Source: Mycobacterium stomatepiae (lineage in GTDB: Bacteria > Actinomycetota > Actinomycetes > Mycobacteriales > Mycobacteriaceae). From it: a stretch of DNA of 64,000 nucleotides. Shown here piece after piece: positions 25,949-36,222 of the stretch; positions within the stretch are counted from its first letter, which is position 1; each line of letters opens with the position of its first letter. The stretch lies in the NCBI RefSeq assembly GCF_010731715.1, contig NZ_AP022587.1, positions 1,550,001 to 1,614,000 of the forward strand. Reading direction: 5' to 3'. Position numbers and translations under genes: made by a program. The notes under the pieces are model-generated. The model was given only the letters and a program-made list of their open reading frames with translations, was not told the DNA's origin and did not search any database.

Positions 25949-26626
25949 ATGAAGGTAGCCGTCGCCGGGGCCGGTGCGGTCGGCCGCTCGGTCGCTCGCG
26001 AGCTGATCGAGAACAACCACGACATCACCCTGATCGAACGCAACCCCGACCACGTCGACGTCGACGCGATCCCGGCCGCGCACTGGCGTCTGGGCGACGC
26101 CTGCGAACTGAGCCTGCTGGAATCGGTACACCTCGAGGATTTCGACGTGGTGGTCGCCGCGACCGGCGACGACAAAGCCAACGTGGTGCTGTCCCTGCTG
26201 GCCAAGACCGAGTTCGCCGTGCCCCGGGTGGTGGCCCGGGTCAACGACCCCCGCAACGAATGGCTGTTCACCGACGCCTGGGGCGTCGACGTGGCCGTGT
26301 CCACGCCGCGGATGCTGGCGTCGCTGATCGAAGAGGCCGTCGCCGTCGGCGATTTGGTGCGCCTGATGGAATTCCGCCGGGGTCAGGCCAACCTGGTCGA
26401 GATCACGCTGCCCGACGACACGCCCTGGGGCGGCAAGCCGGTACGCCGGCTCGAACTGCCCCGCGATGCCTCGCTGGTGACCATCCTGCGCGGGCCGCGC
26501 GTGATCGTGCCGGAGGACGACGAGCCACTGGAGGGCGGCGACGAGTTGCTGTTCGTCGCGACCACCGAGGTCGAAGAGGATCTGCGCAAGCTGCTGCTGC
26601 CGGCGGTCGCGCCGCCGGCCAGCTAG
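25949..26626 (+). CDS. ceoC: TrkA-type potassium uptake regulator CeoC
   Basis: A 225-residue RCK protein paralogous to CeoB: VAVAGAGAVGRSVARELI nucleotide-binding loop, LIERNPDHVD, and an RCK-C domain after residue 140 (LVEITLPDDTPWGGKPVRRLEL). AAGGAG lies 8 nt before ATG 25949. Orthologue of Rv2692. The trk membrane pore gene is not in this window. The 3' end overlaps the opposing DUF3159 gene by 4 nt. Confidence 0.9.
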   Translation: MKVAVAGAGAVGRSVARELIENNHDITLIERNPDHVDVDAIPAAHWRLGDACELSLLESVHLEDFDVVVAATGDDKANVVLSLLAKTEFAVPRVVARVNDPRNEWLFTDAWGVDVAVSTPRMLASLIEEAVAVGDLVRLMEFRRGQANLVEITLPDDTPWGGKPVRRLELPRDASLVTILRGPRVIVPEDDEPLEGGDELLFVATTEVEEDLRKLLLPAVAPPAS

Positions 26627-27297
26627 TCGGTGACGGTGTCGGCGTCGATCGCCGGTTCGAACGCCTCGCCGGCGCCCGCGATGGCGCGCTGCGCCGCCTT
26701 GATCGCAGCGTAGGTCACCAGCGCGGCCAGCGCGGTCAACGGCCAGCCCATCCCGATGCGCGCCGCGGCCAGCCAGCCGGTCTGATTGGCGTCGTAGAGC
26801 AGACGCTGCACCACGAACCGCGCCGCGAAGACCAGTACCCAGCACAGGGTGGCGATGTCGAACGCGTAGACGGCCCGGGACACGTTGCGCCAACCGCGGT
26901 CACGCCCGGTGGCCCAGCTCCAGGCGTAGCCGACCAGCGCCCGTCGGATCACGACCGACACCGCGAAGACCACGGCCCACAACAGCGACACCCAGATGCC
27001 GAGCAGGAAGTAACCCTTGGAAGCTCCGACGATGTAGGCGATCAGCGCGCAGACGGCCACCCCGATGAACCCGGAGAACGCCGGCTGGGTCGAGTCGCGG
27101 CGAATCAGCCGCCACACCAAGACCAGCGCGGCCACCCCGAGCGCGGCCCCGATCGCGGCCGGCAGACCCGTCAGGCTGGACGCCGCCACGAAGACGACGA
27201 CGGGCAGCGACGAGTAGACGAGACCGCTCATCCCGCCTAGCTGGCTCAGCAGGCGTTCTGGGTTGATGCGATTGGACGTGTTACGGGGCAGAGTCAA
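26623..27297 (-). CDS. DUF3159 membrane protein (Rv2693c orthologue)
   Basis: A 224-residue protein with about five or six membrane helices and the conserved N-terminal segment LLSQLGGMSGLVYSSLPVVVFV, plus GRDRGWRNVSRAVYAFD in the middle. Function unknown; the family is restricted to Actinobacteria. Its start overlaps the stop of the OB-fold gene by 4 nt, so they are translationally coupled. Confidence 0.82.
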   Translation of the reverse strand: MTLPRNTSNRINPERLLSQLGGMSGLVYSSLPVVVFVAASSLTGLPAAIGAALGVAALVLVWRLIRRDSTQPAFSGFIGVAVCALIAYIVGASKGYFLLGIWVSLLWAVVFAVSVVIRRALVGYAWSWATGRDRGWRNVSRAVYAFDIATLCWVLVFAARFVVQRLLYDANQTGWLAAARIGMGWPLTALAALVTYAAIKAAQRAIAGAGEAFEPAIDADTVTD

Positions 27298-27662
27298 CGC
27301 TGAATTTCGTAGTGCGGGTTGTAGATGGCCTTTGTTCCGTTCTCCAGCTTGCCCATCCGGCCGCGCACCCGCAAAGTGCGTCCCGAGTCGATGCCGGGGA
27401 TCCGGCGCTGGCCCAGCCAGACCAGGGTCACGGTGTCGCTGCCGTCGAACAGTTCGGCCTTCACGCCCCCCGCGCAGCCCTTGCCGTTACATTCCACGCT
27501 GCGCAGCGTGCCCACCATCGTGACCTCTTGGCCACGTTCGCAATCGATTGCGCGCTGTGCGCCGGTGCTGGCGACCTCGTCGGACAACTCCTCGGAATCG
27601 AGCTGCTCCGGGTCCTCCGTCAGCCGACGGGTAAGGCGGCGCAAATAACCCTGAGCCCCCAT
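27294..27662 (-). CDS. OB-fold nucleic-acid-binding protein (Rv2694c orthologue)
   Basis: A 122-residue protein: a helical N-terminus with MGAQGYLRRLTRRLTEDPEQ, then an OB fold (TMVGTLRSVECN, VTLVWLGQRRIPGIDSGRTLRVRGR). ATG 27662 gives the same N-terminus and length as the M. tuberculosis protein; a start 15 nt upstream is possible. It is likely a single-stranded nucleic-acid-binding protein of unknown role, first gene of a two-gene operon with the DUF3159 gene. Confidence 0.8.
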   Translation of the reverse strand: MGAQGYLRRLTRRLTEDPEQLDSEELSDEVASTGAQRAIDCERGQEVTMVGTLRSVECNGKGCAGGVKAELFDGSDTVTLVWLGQRRIPGIDSGRTLRVRGRMGKLENGTKAIYNPHYEIQR

Positions 27663-27798
27663 GGCCACTCCTGACAATTCCGAAAAGCTGCGGTGCTTTC
27701 ACCTATGCCAACGCACACCGTAGACCTGTTGGTTCCCCGGCGCCAACCGAATGAAACTGTGATTGTGGAACGCGTGTCGCGCCGGGCAGTATCGGGGC

Positions 27799-28497
27799 GT
27801 GGGTGTGGATCTGCGCGGTATCACGACCGTGCTGTTGCCCGGAACGGGATCCGACGACGTCTACGTCAAACGGGCGTTTTCCGGGCCCATGCGTACCGCC
27901 GGCGCGCGGCTGATCACCCCCGCGCCGCGGCCCGATGGTTTGGTCGACGGCTACCTGTCCGCCTTGGACGACGCCGCGCGCGAAGGCCCGATCGCGGTCG
28001 GCGGAATATCGATCGGCGCGGCGGTGGCGGCGGCGTGGGCACTCGCGCATCCAGGCCAAACGGTGGCCGTGCTGGCCGCCCTGCCCGCCTGGGCGGGGCC
28101 GCCGGGGTCGGCGCCGGCGGCGCTCGCGGCGCGGTATTCCGCGTCGGCGCTGCGCGCCGACGGCCTGGCCGCAACGACCGCACAAATGCGCGCCTCCAGC
28201 CCGGCCTGGCTGGCCGACGAGCTGAGCCGGTCGTGGTGTGCCCAGTGGCCGCTGCTGCCCGACGCGATGGACGAAGCGGCCGCCTATGTCGCGCCGAGCT
28301 GTGACGAACTCAACACGCTCGCCGTTCCCCTCGGCGTTGCCGCGGCGGTCGACGATCCGATCCATCCGCTGCAGGCCGGCGTCGACTGGGTGGCCGCCGC
28401 GCCACGCGCGGCGCTGCGGACGGTGACGCTCGATCAGATCGGCGCCGACAGCGCCGCGCTCGGGGCGGCCTGCCTGGACGCCCTGGCCGACGCGTAG
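27799..28497 (+). CDS. Alpha/beta-hydrolase-like protein (Rv2695 orthologue)
   Basis: A 232-residue Ala-rich protein from GTG 27799. The segment GPIAVGGISIGAAVAAAWALA has the G-x-S-x-G nucleophile elbow of alpha/beta hydrolases, and AAAVDDPIHPLQAGVDW resembles the Asp/His region near the C-terminus. Size is small for the family. Substrate unknown. It is a single gene between two leftward operons; the first 12 in-frame codons upstream (ATG 27763) do not look conserved. Confidence 0.7.
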   Translation: MGVDLRGITTVLLPGTGSDDVYVKRAFSGPMRTAGARLITPAPRPDGLVDGYLSALDDAAREGPIAVGGISIGAAVAAAWALAHPGQTVAVLAALPAWAGPPGSAPAALAARYSASALRADGLAATTAQMRASSPAWLADELSRSWCAQWPLLPDAMDEAAAYVAPSCDELNTLAVPLGVAAAVDDPIHPLQAGVDWVAAAPRAALRTVTLDQIGADSAALGAACLDALADA

Positions 28498-28508
28498 TCG
28501 CCTGCCGG

Positions 28509-29255
28509 CTAGCCGCCGGTCGTGGTGCGCAGTTGCTGCATCGCCGAGCCGTCCACGCTGCGGCGCGCGGCCGGCTCGTTGGGCGGCTGTTCCCCCGCGG
28601 CCTGCTCGGCGGTCTGCGCCTCGGCCTGCTGCACGGCGGCCTGACGCAACTGCTCGGCCATCGGCTCGGGGAGGTTCACGGCCAGCGGCGTGCGCACCGG
28701 CAGCGGGGTATCGCCGCGGCGAACCACGGTGTCCGCCAACGCCGCACGCGCCTCATGCTCGAGTGCCTCGATGGTTTCGTGCGGGCCGTTGACCACGCAA
28801 CGGATCATCCAGCGGTAGCCGTCGACCCCGATGAACCGCACCACTCCCGACGCGGTGCCAACCACCTCGCGGCCCCACGGACCGTCCTTGATGCTGACTT
28901 CGGCCGAGTCCTTGCGCAGCGACTCGGCGAGCTCGCTGGCCACCTCACGCCACAGGCCGGCCGTCTTGGGTGCGGCGTAGGCGGCGATCGTGAACCGGCC
29001 GTTGGGCGTGACGACCCACACCGCGCTCGGGACGCCGGTCTCGGTCAGCTCGACCTGGAGCTGGCCGGCCTCCGGCATCGGGATGAGCACCGAGCCCAGA
29101 TCGAGCCGGGCCAGCTCCGCGACCGAGGGGTCGTCGAAGTCGTCGATGTCGAACGGGCCCTCCAGCTCGTCCTCGAACTCGTCGTCGACGGGGTCGGCAG
29201 CGGCCACGACCGGCTCGCCGCTGTCGTCCTTGCCTGATTTACCGAATGCAGCCAT
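28509..29255 (-). CDS. DUF3710 protein (Rv2696c orthologue)
   Basis: A 248-residue soluble acidic protein: an acidic N-terminus (DDEFEDELEGPFDIDDFDDP), then the DUF3710 domain around LDLGSVLIPMPEAGQLQVEL and PWGREVVG, and a Gln/Ala-rich tail. Function unknown; usually found next to dut in Actinobacteria, as here. ATG 29255 follows GGGGGAGAAC. Confidence 0.82.
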   Translation of the reverse strand: MAAFGKSGKDDSGEPVVAAADPVDDEFEDELEGPFDIDDFDDPSVAELARLDLGSVLIPMPEAGQLQVELTETGVPSAVWVVTPNGRFTIAAYAAPKTAGLWREVASELAESLRKDSAEVSIKDGPWGREVVGTASGVVRFIGVDGYRWMIRCVVNGPHETIEALEHEARAALADTVVRRGDTPLPVRTPLAVNLPEPMAEQLRQAAVQQAEAQTAEQAAGEQPPNEPAARRSVDGSAMQQLRTTTGG

Positions 29256-29329
29256 CAGCGCCGTTCTCCCCCGCAAGCGGGTGGTACCCCCACCTCATCG
29301 CGGACCTCCTTGTGCATCGTCACCGGCGC

Positions 29330-29782
29330 TCACAAACTCGCATGTCCGCCGGAGGAACCGTGACCACCATCGCCACGGGATGTTTCGGCCAGGCCCGCCT
29401 CGTCGAACGAGGCGACCTCGACCAGCTCGACCAACTCAACCCGTTGCACCAGCAGCTGGGCGATGCGATCGCCGCGATGCACCACGATCGGCTCGGCCGG
29501 GTCGAGGTTGATCAGCGAGATCTTGACCTCGCCGCGATAGCCCGCGTCGATCGTACCCGGACTGTTGACGATCGAAAGTCCAACCCGCGCAGCCAATCCC
29601 GAGCGGGGATGCACCAAGCCGACCATCCCGAACGGGATGGCAACCGCCACGCCGGTGCGGACCAGGGCGCGCTGACCGGGGTTCAGCGTGACGTCTTCTG
29701 CGCTGAATAGGTCAACCCCCGCGTCGCCCTCGTGCGCGCGGCTAGGCAGTGGGAGCTCGGGGTCGAGACGAACAACTTTCAC
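29330..29782 (-). CDS. dut: dUTP pyrophosphatase
   Basis: A 150-residue trimeric dUTPase that hydrolyses dUTP to dUMP. All five motifs are present: [12 protein letters not shown] (1), [11 protein letters not shown] (2), [14 protein letters not shown] (3), [11 protein letters not shown] (4) and [13 protein letters not shown] (5). Start is GTG 29782, giving an N-terminus slightly shorter than the 154-residue M. tuberculosis enzyme (Rv2697c). It shares a 48-bp divergent region with the DUF3093 gene. Confidence 0.96.
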   Translation of the reverse strand: MKVVRLDPELPLPSRAHEGDAGVDLFSAEDVTLNPGQRALVRTGVAVAIPFGMVGLVHPRSGLAARVGLSIVNSPGTIDAGYRGEVKISLINLDPAEPIVVHRGDRIAQLLVQRVELVELVEVASFDEAGLAETSRGDGGHGSSGGHASL

Positions 29783-29817
29783 TTCAAGGCCAGACTGGCC
29801 GACACGGGGCCACAGAC

Positions 29818-29823
29818 TACCCT
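29818..29823 (+). promoter_or_regulatory. Leaderless promoter -10 hexamer of the DUF3093 gene
   Basis: TACCCT (TANNNT) lies 7 nt before GTG 29831, inside the 48-bp divergent region shared with dut. The in-frame ATG at 29732 upstream would fall within the dut coding region and before this promoter. Confidence 0.55.
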
Positions 29824-29830
29824 TGACCGA

Positions 29831-30310
29831 GTGTCAAGTACGCGCGTCGCGCCGCACAGCGTGCGATATCGCGAGCGATTGTGGGTCCCATGGTGGTGGT
29901 GGCCACCGGCCTTCGCGCTGGCGACGTTGATTGCTGTCGAGGTCAACCTGGGAGTCGAGGCACTCCCCGACTGGCTGCCGTTCGTCGTGCTGTTCATCGT
30001 GGCCATCGGCGCGCTGCTGTGGCTGGGCCGCATCGAGATCCGAGTCACCGCCGGCGCGGACGGTGTGGTGCAGCTCTGGGCGGCCGAAGCCCACCTGCCG
30101 GTCACCGTGATCGCCCGATCCGCGGAGATCGCGCCGACGGCGAAGTCGGCGGCACTGGGACGCCAGCTCGACCCCGCGGCGTATGTGCTCCATCGCGCAT
30201 GGGTAGGGCCGATGATTTTGCTGGTCCTCGATGACCCAGACGACCCGACGCCGTACTGGATGGTGAGCTGCCGTCGCCCCGAGCGGGTGCTGTCGGCATT
30301 GCGCAGCTGA
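29831..30310 (+). CDS. DUF3093 membrane protein (Rv2698 orthologue)
   Basis: A 159-residue protein with two helices close to the N-terminus (about 22-40 and 48-65, after the Trp-rich [13 protein letters not shown]) and a cytoplasmic beta-rich domain ending [21 protein letters not shown]. Function unknown, actinobacterial family. The start is set by the leaderless hexamer. It converges on the DUF4193 gene with 1 bp between stops. Confidence 0.82.
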   Translation: MSSTRVAPHSVRYRERLWVPWWWWPPAFALATLIAVEVNLGVEALPDWLPFVVLFIVAIGALLWLGRIEIRVTAGADGVVQLWAAEAHLPVTVIARSAEIAPTAKSAALGRQLDPAAYVLHRAWVGPMILLVLDDPDDPTPYWMVSCRRPERVLSALRS

Positions 30311-30311
30311 C

Positions 30312-30614
30312 TTACGCCGCGCAGTCGGTGCAGATCATCACGCCGTTCTTCTCGCTGGCGAGCCGGCTGCGGTGTTGAACCAAAAAGCAGCTCGAGCAAG
30401 TGAACTCGTCAGCTTGCTTCGGAATGACCCGAACCGATAGCTCCTCGCCAGACAGGTCGGCGCCAGGCAGTTCAAAGTTCTCGGCGGACTCGGATTCGTC
30501 CACGTCGACGACAGCCGATGCCGCCTCGTTCCGTCGAGCCTTCAGCTCCTCCAGCGAGTCCTCCGAAACGTCATCCGTTTCGGTACGCCGTGGAGCGTCA
30601 TAGTCGGTAGGCAT
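30312..30614 (-). CDS. DUF4193 zinc-ribbon-like protein (Rv2699c orthologue)
   Basis: A 100-residue acidic protein. The C-terminal third has two CxxC pairs, FTCSSCFLVQHRSRLA and MICTDCAA, which should form a zinc ribbon. The N-terminal MPTDYDAPRRTETDD is strongly conserved in Actinobacteria. Function unknown. Confidence 0.85.
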   Translation of the reverse strand: MPTDYDAPRRTETDDVSEDSLEELKARRNEAASAVVDVDESESAENFELPGADLSGEELSVRVIPKQADEFTCSSCFLVQHRSRLASEKNGVMICTDCAA

Positions 30615-30784
30615 CGTCCAATCCCCTCACATGCCTGCGTTACCTCAAGCAACGCTTTGTACCAGCGTCGAACGCATCCACCAAACGATTCGTGCCCGGA
30701 ACCCGGTGTATTCGGCTGTGATTTACCTCACACACCCGAATTGACCCTCATATTTGGCTTTAAACAGTGGATTTAGTGTGCGGC

Positions 30785-30790
30785 TAGAGT
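30785..30790 (+). promoter_or_regulatory. Leaderless promoter -10 hexamer of cei
   Basis: TAGAGT (TANNNT) lies 6 nt before GTG 30797 with no Shine-Dalgarno sequence between. The 170 bp upstream are less GC-rich than the flanking genes. Confidence 0.5.
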
Positions 30791-30796
30791 GCAGCT

Positions 30797-31450
30797 GTGG
30801 TCGCACAAATCACCGAGGGTACAGCCTTCGACAAGCACGGTCGGCCGTTTCGGCGACGCAATCCCCGACCGGCGATTGTCGTGCTGGTCTTCCTGGTGTT
30901 GGTGACGGGCGTCGCATGGACGGTGGCGCTGACGCGACCCGCGAAAGTTCGCGAAGCCGAGGTGTGCAACCCGCCCCCGCAGCCGACGAGCGGGTCGGCG
31001 CCGGCGCAACTCGGCGAGCAAATGTCACGCACTGCAATGGCCGACGTGTCGCCCGCCAAACTCAGCGACACCAAGGTTCGCGTTCTCAACGCCAGCGGCC
31101 GCGGCGGCCAGGCCGCCGACGTCGCCGGAGCGATGAAGGATCTGGGCTTCGCGCAGCCGACCGCGGCCAACGACCCGATCTACGCCGGCGCCCGGCTGAA
31201 CTGCCAGAGCCAGATCCGCTTCGGGACGGCCGGACAGGCCACCGCCGCCGCGGTGTGGCTGGTCGCCCCGTGCAGCGAGCTGTTCAACGACAACCGCGCC
31301 GACGACTCCGTCGACCTCGCGATCGGCACGGAATTCACCGCGCTGGCCCACAACGACGACATCGACTCGGTACTCGCCAGCCTGCGTCCCGGTGCCACCG
31401 GAGCGTCAGATCCCCAGCTGCTGTCGAAGATTCACGCCAGCAGCTGCTGA
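30797..31450 (+). CDS. cei: Envelope integrity protein Cei
   Basis: A 217-residue protein with one N-terminal membrane helix (about 26-45), a short linker, and a LytR C-terminal-type domain with TKVRVLNASGRGGQAADVAGAMKDLGF. Orthologue of Rv2700, described in M. tuberculosis as needed for envelope integrity. It ends 1 bp from the end of the opposing suhB. Confidence 0.88.
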   Translation: MVAQITEGTAFDKHGRPFRRRNPRPAIVVLVFLVLVTGVAWTVALTRPAKVREAEVCNPPPQPTSGSAPAQLGEQMSRTAMADVSPAKLSDTKVRVLNASGRGGQAADVAGAMKDLGFAQPTAANDPIYAGARLNCQSQIRFGTAGQATAAAVWLVAPCSELFNDNRADDSVDLAIGTEFTALAHNDDIDSVLASLRPGATGASDPQLLSKIHASSC

Positions 31451-31451
31451 C

Positions 31452-32327
31452 TCAGTCGGCGATCGGCGCCAGCCCGCCGAATTGCTCGAGTGCCGCCAAC
31501 AGTGCGTCGGCAATTCCGGGCGCGGCCGCCACCACCAGTCCGGCCTCCGATCCGGGCGAGCCGACGGCTGGCCCCAGCACCCGCGCGCCGGCCTCGGCGG
31601 CGATCAACTCGCCGGCCGCGCGATCCCACACCTGCAGCCCGTGCTCGTAGTAGGCGTCCAGCCGCCCGGCCGCGACCATGCACAGGTCCAGCGCCGCGGA
31701 ACCGATCCGCCGCACGTCTCGCACCAACGGCAGCAGCCGCGCCAGCAGCGCCGCCTGGGTGGTGCGGCGTGGAATCGAATACCCAAATCCGGTGCCCAAC
31801 AACGCCATCGACAATTCGCCGACGTCGGCGCACCGCAACGGCTGCGTGCCGTGCGCATCGACGACGTGCGCGCCGAGACCCTGTGCCGCCGAATAGACCC
31901 GGCCCCCGACGACATCGGCGACCGCGCCGGCGACCGACACGCCGTCGACCTGTACCCCGACCGACACCGCGTAGGCCGGGATCCCGTAAACGAAATTCAC
32001 TGTGCCGTCGATCGGATCGAGCACCCAGGTGATCGCATCGTCGGAGACCGCTTCGCGCTCGTCCGGTCCACCGCCCTCTTCGCCGAGAATTGGGTCACCG
32101 GGCCGTAATTCGGCCAATCGATCGCGCAGTAGCCGTTCGGTCTCGGTGTCGACCACCGTCACCGGATCGGTCGGCGTGCTCTTTGACCGCACCGCGTCGC
32201 TGTCGGTCCCGCCCGCCCGGGCGCCGAACACCTCGGCGCGGCGAGACCTGACGAACTCGGCGGCTTCGGCGGCCAGCGTTTCGGCTACGGAGCGCAGCCC
32301 TGCGAGCTCGGCGTCGGATCGCGTCAC
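31452..32327 (-). CDS. suhB: Inositol-1-monophosphatase SuhB
   Basis: A 291-residue Mg2+-dependent phosphatase of the IMPase family (Rv2701c orthologue). Metal-binding motifs are GDPILGEEGGGP (Glu pair) and WVLDPIDGTVNFVYGIP (D-x-I/L-D-G-T). The second signature is in LQVWDRAAGELIAAEAGARV. It supplies inositol for phosphatidylinositol, mannosides and mycothiol. GTG 32327 gives MTRSDAELAGLRSV, matching M. tuberculosis SuhB in start. Confidence 0.92.
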   Translation of the reverse strand: MTRSDAELAGLRSVAETLAAEAAEFVRSRRAEVFGARAGGTDSDAVRSKSTPTDPVTVVDTETERLLRDRLAELRPGDPILGEEGGGPDEREAVSDDAITWVLDPIDGTVNFVYGIPAYAVSVGVQVDGVSVAGAVADVVGGRVYSAAQGLGAHVVDAHGTQPLRCADVGELSMALLGTGFGYSIPRRTTQAALLARLLPLVRDVRRIGSAALDLCMVAAGRLDAYYEHGLQVWDRAAGELIAAEAGARVLGPAVGSPGSEAGLVVAAAPGIADALLAALEQFGGLAPIAD

Positions 32328-32453
32328 CGGTCCATCGCAACACAGTCGGCCGGCGCGGCGCAGACCGGCGACACCCAACCGGATTGCCCGACCGCAATCG
32401 CATCGTCGCCAGCTAAGGTGTGACACAGCCCAGATCTCGCCAAGGAGATGTCG

Positions 32454-33263
32454 ATGACCAGCACCGACTCGGCCACGGACACACCCGCTTCCGGGGCAGC
32501 TGCCGGCACGCCGCAGCGCCGCGGCTTCGGCATCGACGTCGGGGGCAGCGGAATCAAAGGCGGAATCGTCGACCTGGACACCGGTCTGCTGATCGACGAC
32601 CGGGTCAAACTACTGACCCCGCAACCCGCCACGCCGTCGGCCGTCGCCAAGACCATCGCCAAGGTCGTCGACGAATTCGGGTGGACCGGTCCACTCGGCG
32701 TGACCTATCCCGGTGTGGTCACCCATGGCATCGTCCAGACCGCCGCCAACGTGGACAAAGCCTGGATCGGGACCAACGCGCGCGACGTGATCCGCGGCAA
32801 CCTGAACGGTCAGCAGGTGACGGTGCTCAACGACGCCGACGCGGCCGGACTCGCCGAGGAACGTTACGGGGCGGGCAAAGGGCACGAGGGCCTGGTCGTG
32901 CTGCTGACGTTCGGAACCGGCATCGGCTCCGCCTTGATCCACAACGGGAAGCTGATCCCCAACACCGAGTTCGGCCATCTCGAAGTCGGCGGCAAAGAGG
33001 CAGAGAAACGAGCGGCGTCGTCGATCAAAGACAAGAACAAATGGAGCTACCCACGGTGGACCAAAGAGGTGACCCGGGTGCTGATCGCGATCGAGAACGC
33101 GATCTGGCCCGACTTGATCATCGCCGGCGGTGGCATCAGCCGAAAGGCCGATCAATGGGTGCCGCTGCTCAAAAACCGCACCCCGGTGGTGCCGGCAGCA
33201 TTGCTCAATACCGCCGGAATTGTCGGGGCAGCGATGGCGTCGACCGCCGACGTAACGCACTGA
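32454..33263 (+). CDS. ppgK: Polyphosphate glucokinase PpgK
   Basis: A 269-residue ROK-family glucokinase (Rv2702 orthologue) that phosphorylates glucose with polyphosphate or ATP. Motifs: GFGIDVGGSGIKGGIVDLDTG (phosphate 1), LGVTYPGVV, VLNDADAAGLAE (catalytic Asp), LTFGTGIGSALIHNG and EFGHLEVGGKEAE. ATG 32454 is preferred over ATG 32448 because AAGGAG (32442-32447) abuts the first and is 6 nt from the second. Confidence 0.93.
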   Translation: MTSTDSATDTPASGAAAGTPQRRGFGIDVGGSGIKGGIVDLDTGLLIDDRVKLLTPQPATPSAVAKTIAKVVDEFGWTGPLGVTYPGVVTHGIVQTAANVDKAWIGTNARDVIRGNLNGQQVTVLNDADAAGLAEERYGAGKGHEGLVVLLTFGTGIGSALIHNGKLIPNTEFGHLEVGGKEAEKRAASSIKDKNKWSYPRWTKEVTRVLIAIENAIWPDLIIAGGGISRKADQWVPLLKNRTPVVPAALLNTAGIVGAAMASTADVTH

Positions 33264-33301
33264 ATTTTCCCCGCTAGGGCGGTACGAGCGCACACTGTCG
33301 T

Positions 33302-33307
33302 TACAAT
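33302..33307 (+). promoter_or_regulatory. Candidate -10 box upstream of sigA
   Basis: TACAAT, close to the SigA consensus, lies 134 nt before the sigA start in the 178-bp gap after ppgK. I could not identify a matching -35. If used, the sigA mRNA would carry a leader of about 125 nt. Confidence 0.3.
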
Positions 33308-33441
33308 GGTCCACGGCGAACCGCCCGACAGAAAGCGTGCGAGCCTCCACGCTCATACCAACGCCGACATTCGACATAGCAGACACTTTCGGTTAACCAT
33401 GCCCAAACCCACCGAAAGTGAGTCCAACCGAAGGGGTGTAA

Positions 33442-34953
<1,512 letters not shown>

Positions 34954-35064
34954 GGCACCCCAGACTGCTTGCCGTACAAGGCAACTCGTCTCGAACGCGC
35001 CGCAATGCGACGGAATCCGCTTGGGCACGCGGAAATTGAGCTGCGCCGGCCGTCGGCGTCGCCG

Positions 35065-35070
35065 TAATGT
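35065..35070 (+). promoter_or_regulatory. Leaderless promoter -10 hexamer of the RidA-family gene
   Basis: TAATGT (TANNNT) followed by 7 nt and ATG 35078. This argues against the longer reading frame that begins at 35021. Confidence 0.55.
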
Positions 35071-35077
35071 GACGCCC

Positions 35078-35452
35078 ATGTCCACCACCCGCACGCTCGT
35101 CTCGTCAGGATCCGACTTCGAATCCATGGTCGGCTATTCGCGCGCGGTGCGAGTAGGCCCGCATGTGGCGGTGGCCGGTACTACCGGCACCGGACCCGAG
35201 GATGACATCGCCGCGCAAGCCCGGGACGCCTTGCGCCGCATCGAGATTGCCCTGGCCGAGGCGGGGGCATCGCTGAACGACGTGGTCCGCACCCGCATTT
35301 ACGTCACCGACATTTCCCGATGGCGCGAGGTCGCGCGGGTGCATGCCCGGGTCTTCGGAGAGATACGTCCGGCGGCGACCATGGTCGAAGTCTCGGCGCT
35401 CATCGCTCCCGAGCTGCTGGTGGAGATCGAAGCCGACGCCTACGTGTCGTGA
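35078..35452 (+). CDS. RidA/YjgF-family protein (Rv2704 orthologue)
   Basis: A 124-residue trimeric-fold protein. The family elements are VGYSRAVRVGPHVAVAGTTGTG, the arginine in DVVRTRIYVTDIS that binds carboxylates in active RidA imine deaminases, and PAATMVEVSALIAPELLVEIEADA at the C-terminus. It could hydrolyse reactive enamines/imines, but not all subgroups do. The last 13 nt overlap the opposing DUF952 gene. Confidence 0.85.
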   Translation: MSTTRTLVSSGSDFESMVGYSRAVRVGPHVAVAGTTGTGPEDDIAAQARDALRRIEIALAEAGASLNDVVRTRIYVTDISRWREVARVHARVFGEIRPAATMVEVSALIAPELLVEIEADAYVS

Positions 35453-35835
35453 GAAGGGTCCCCCGCACCCTCTTGAGGACCCGCGAGAGGCGGAAAGGTT
35501 CCCGAGGGCCCCGGCGAATACGGCGTGACCCGTTTCACAGCAGCGACCGGCAGCGGTCCGTACAGATGCGGAAACAGCATCGCCTCCGGATCCGTCGGCA
35601 CACCCGGCTCCCACCGCACGGGCGAGTCCAGCAAAGCCGGGTCGATGTACAGCAGCACCAAATCCCGACGGCCGCGGAAGAGTCGGTTGGCCGGCAGATG
35701 CACCTGTTCGGGCGCCGACAGATGGATGAAGGCGGCGCCCGCGGCGGCGTCGGGACGGATTTCACCGCGATGCGCAGCGTCGGACCACTCGTCGGTTCCG
35801 CACAGGTGTACTAGCAGGTCGGCAGCGTTTGTCAC
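35440..35835 (-). CDS. DUF952 protein (Rv2705c orthologue)
   Basis: A 131-residue soluble protein with FIHLSAPEQVHLPANRLF and LVLLYIDPALL, the DUF952 core related to ADP-ribosyltransferase-like folds; its activity is unknown. Start GTG 35835 lies 8 nt after TAGAGT on the reverse strand, a possible leaderless promoter. The gene overlaps the RidA gene tail to tail. Confidence 0.8.
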   Translation of the reverse strand: MTNAADLLVHLCGTDEWSDAAHRGEIRPDAAAGAAFIHLSAPEQVHLPANRLFRGRRDLVLLYIDPALLDSPVRWEPGVPTDPEAMLFPHLYGPLPVAAVKRVTPYSPGPSGTFPPLAGPQEGAGDPSHDT

Positions 35836-35970
35836 AGCCGTTAACTCTAGAAAACCCTACGAAACCAAACGTTTACAGCCCGTGAGAAACGACACACCCG
35901 ATAACGATCGGGGAACAACGCCAAAACGCCGAACGTCTGAGAAAGTGGATCAAAGAGAACGGAGAAGCCA

Positions 35971-36156
35971 ATGAATGCAACTCTGACAACACGCGAGCTG
36001 ACTCGAGCTGACCGCTGCGACCGCTGCGGTGCCGCCGCTCGCGTACGCGCCAAGCTGCCTTCTGGAGCCGAACTTCTCTTCTGCCAACATCACGCGAACG
36101 AGCACGAGGCAAAGCTCGTTGAGCTCGCCGCCGTGCTGGAGGTCAGCGGAAGCTAG
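35971..36156 (+). CDS. Small zinc-finger-like protein (DUF7455-type)
   Basis: Only 61 residues. RADRCDRCGAAA and LLFCQHHANEH give a C-x2-C...C-x2-H arrangement suitable for one zinc ion. ATG 35971 has AACGGAGAAG upstream as a Shine-Dalgarno. I recognise it as the small conserved actinobacterial protein that sits near sigma factor genes; function unknown. Confidence 0.72.
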   Translation: MNATLTTRELTRADRCDRCGAAARVRAKLPSGAELLFCQHHANEHEAKLVELAAVLEVSGS

Positions 36157-36222
36157 GTCCACCGAAACTCGCCCGTACACAATGTGAGGTGTGGGCGGAT
36201 TCATCGGTAATGCTGGACCGGT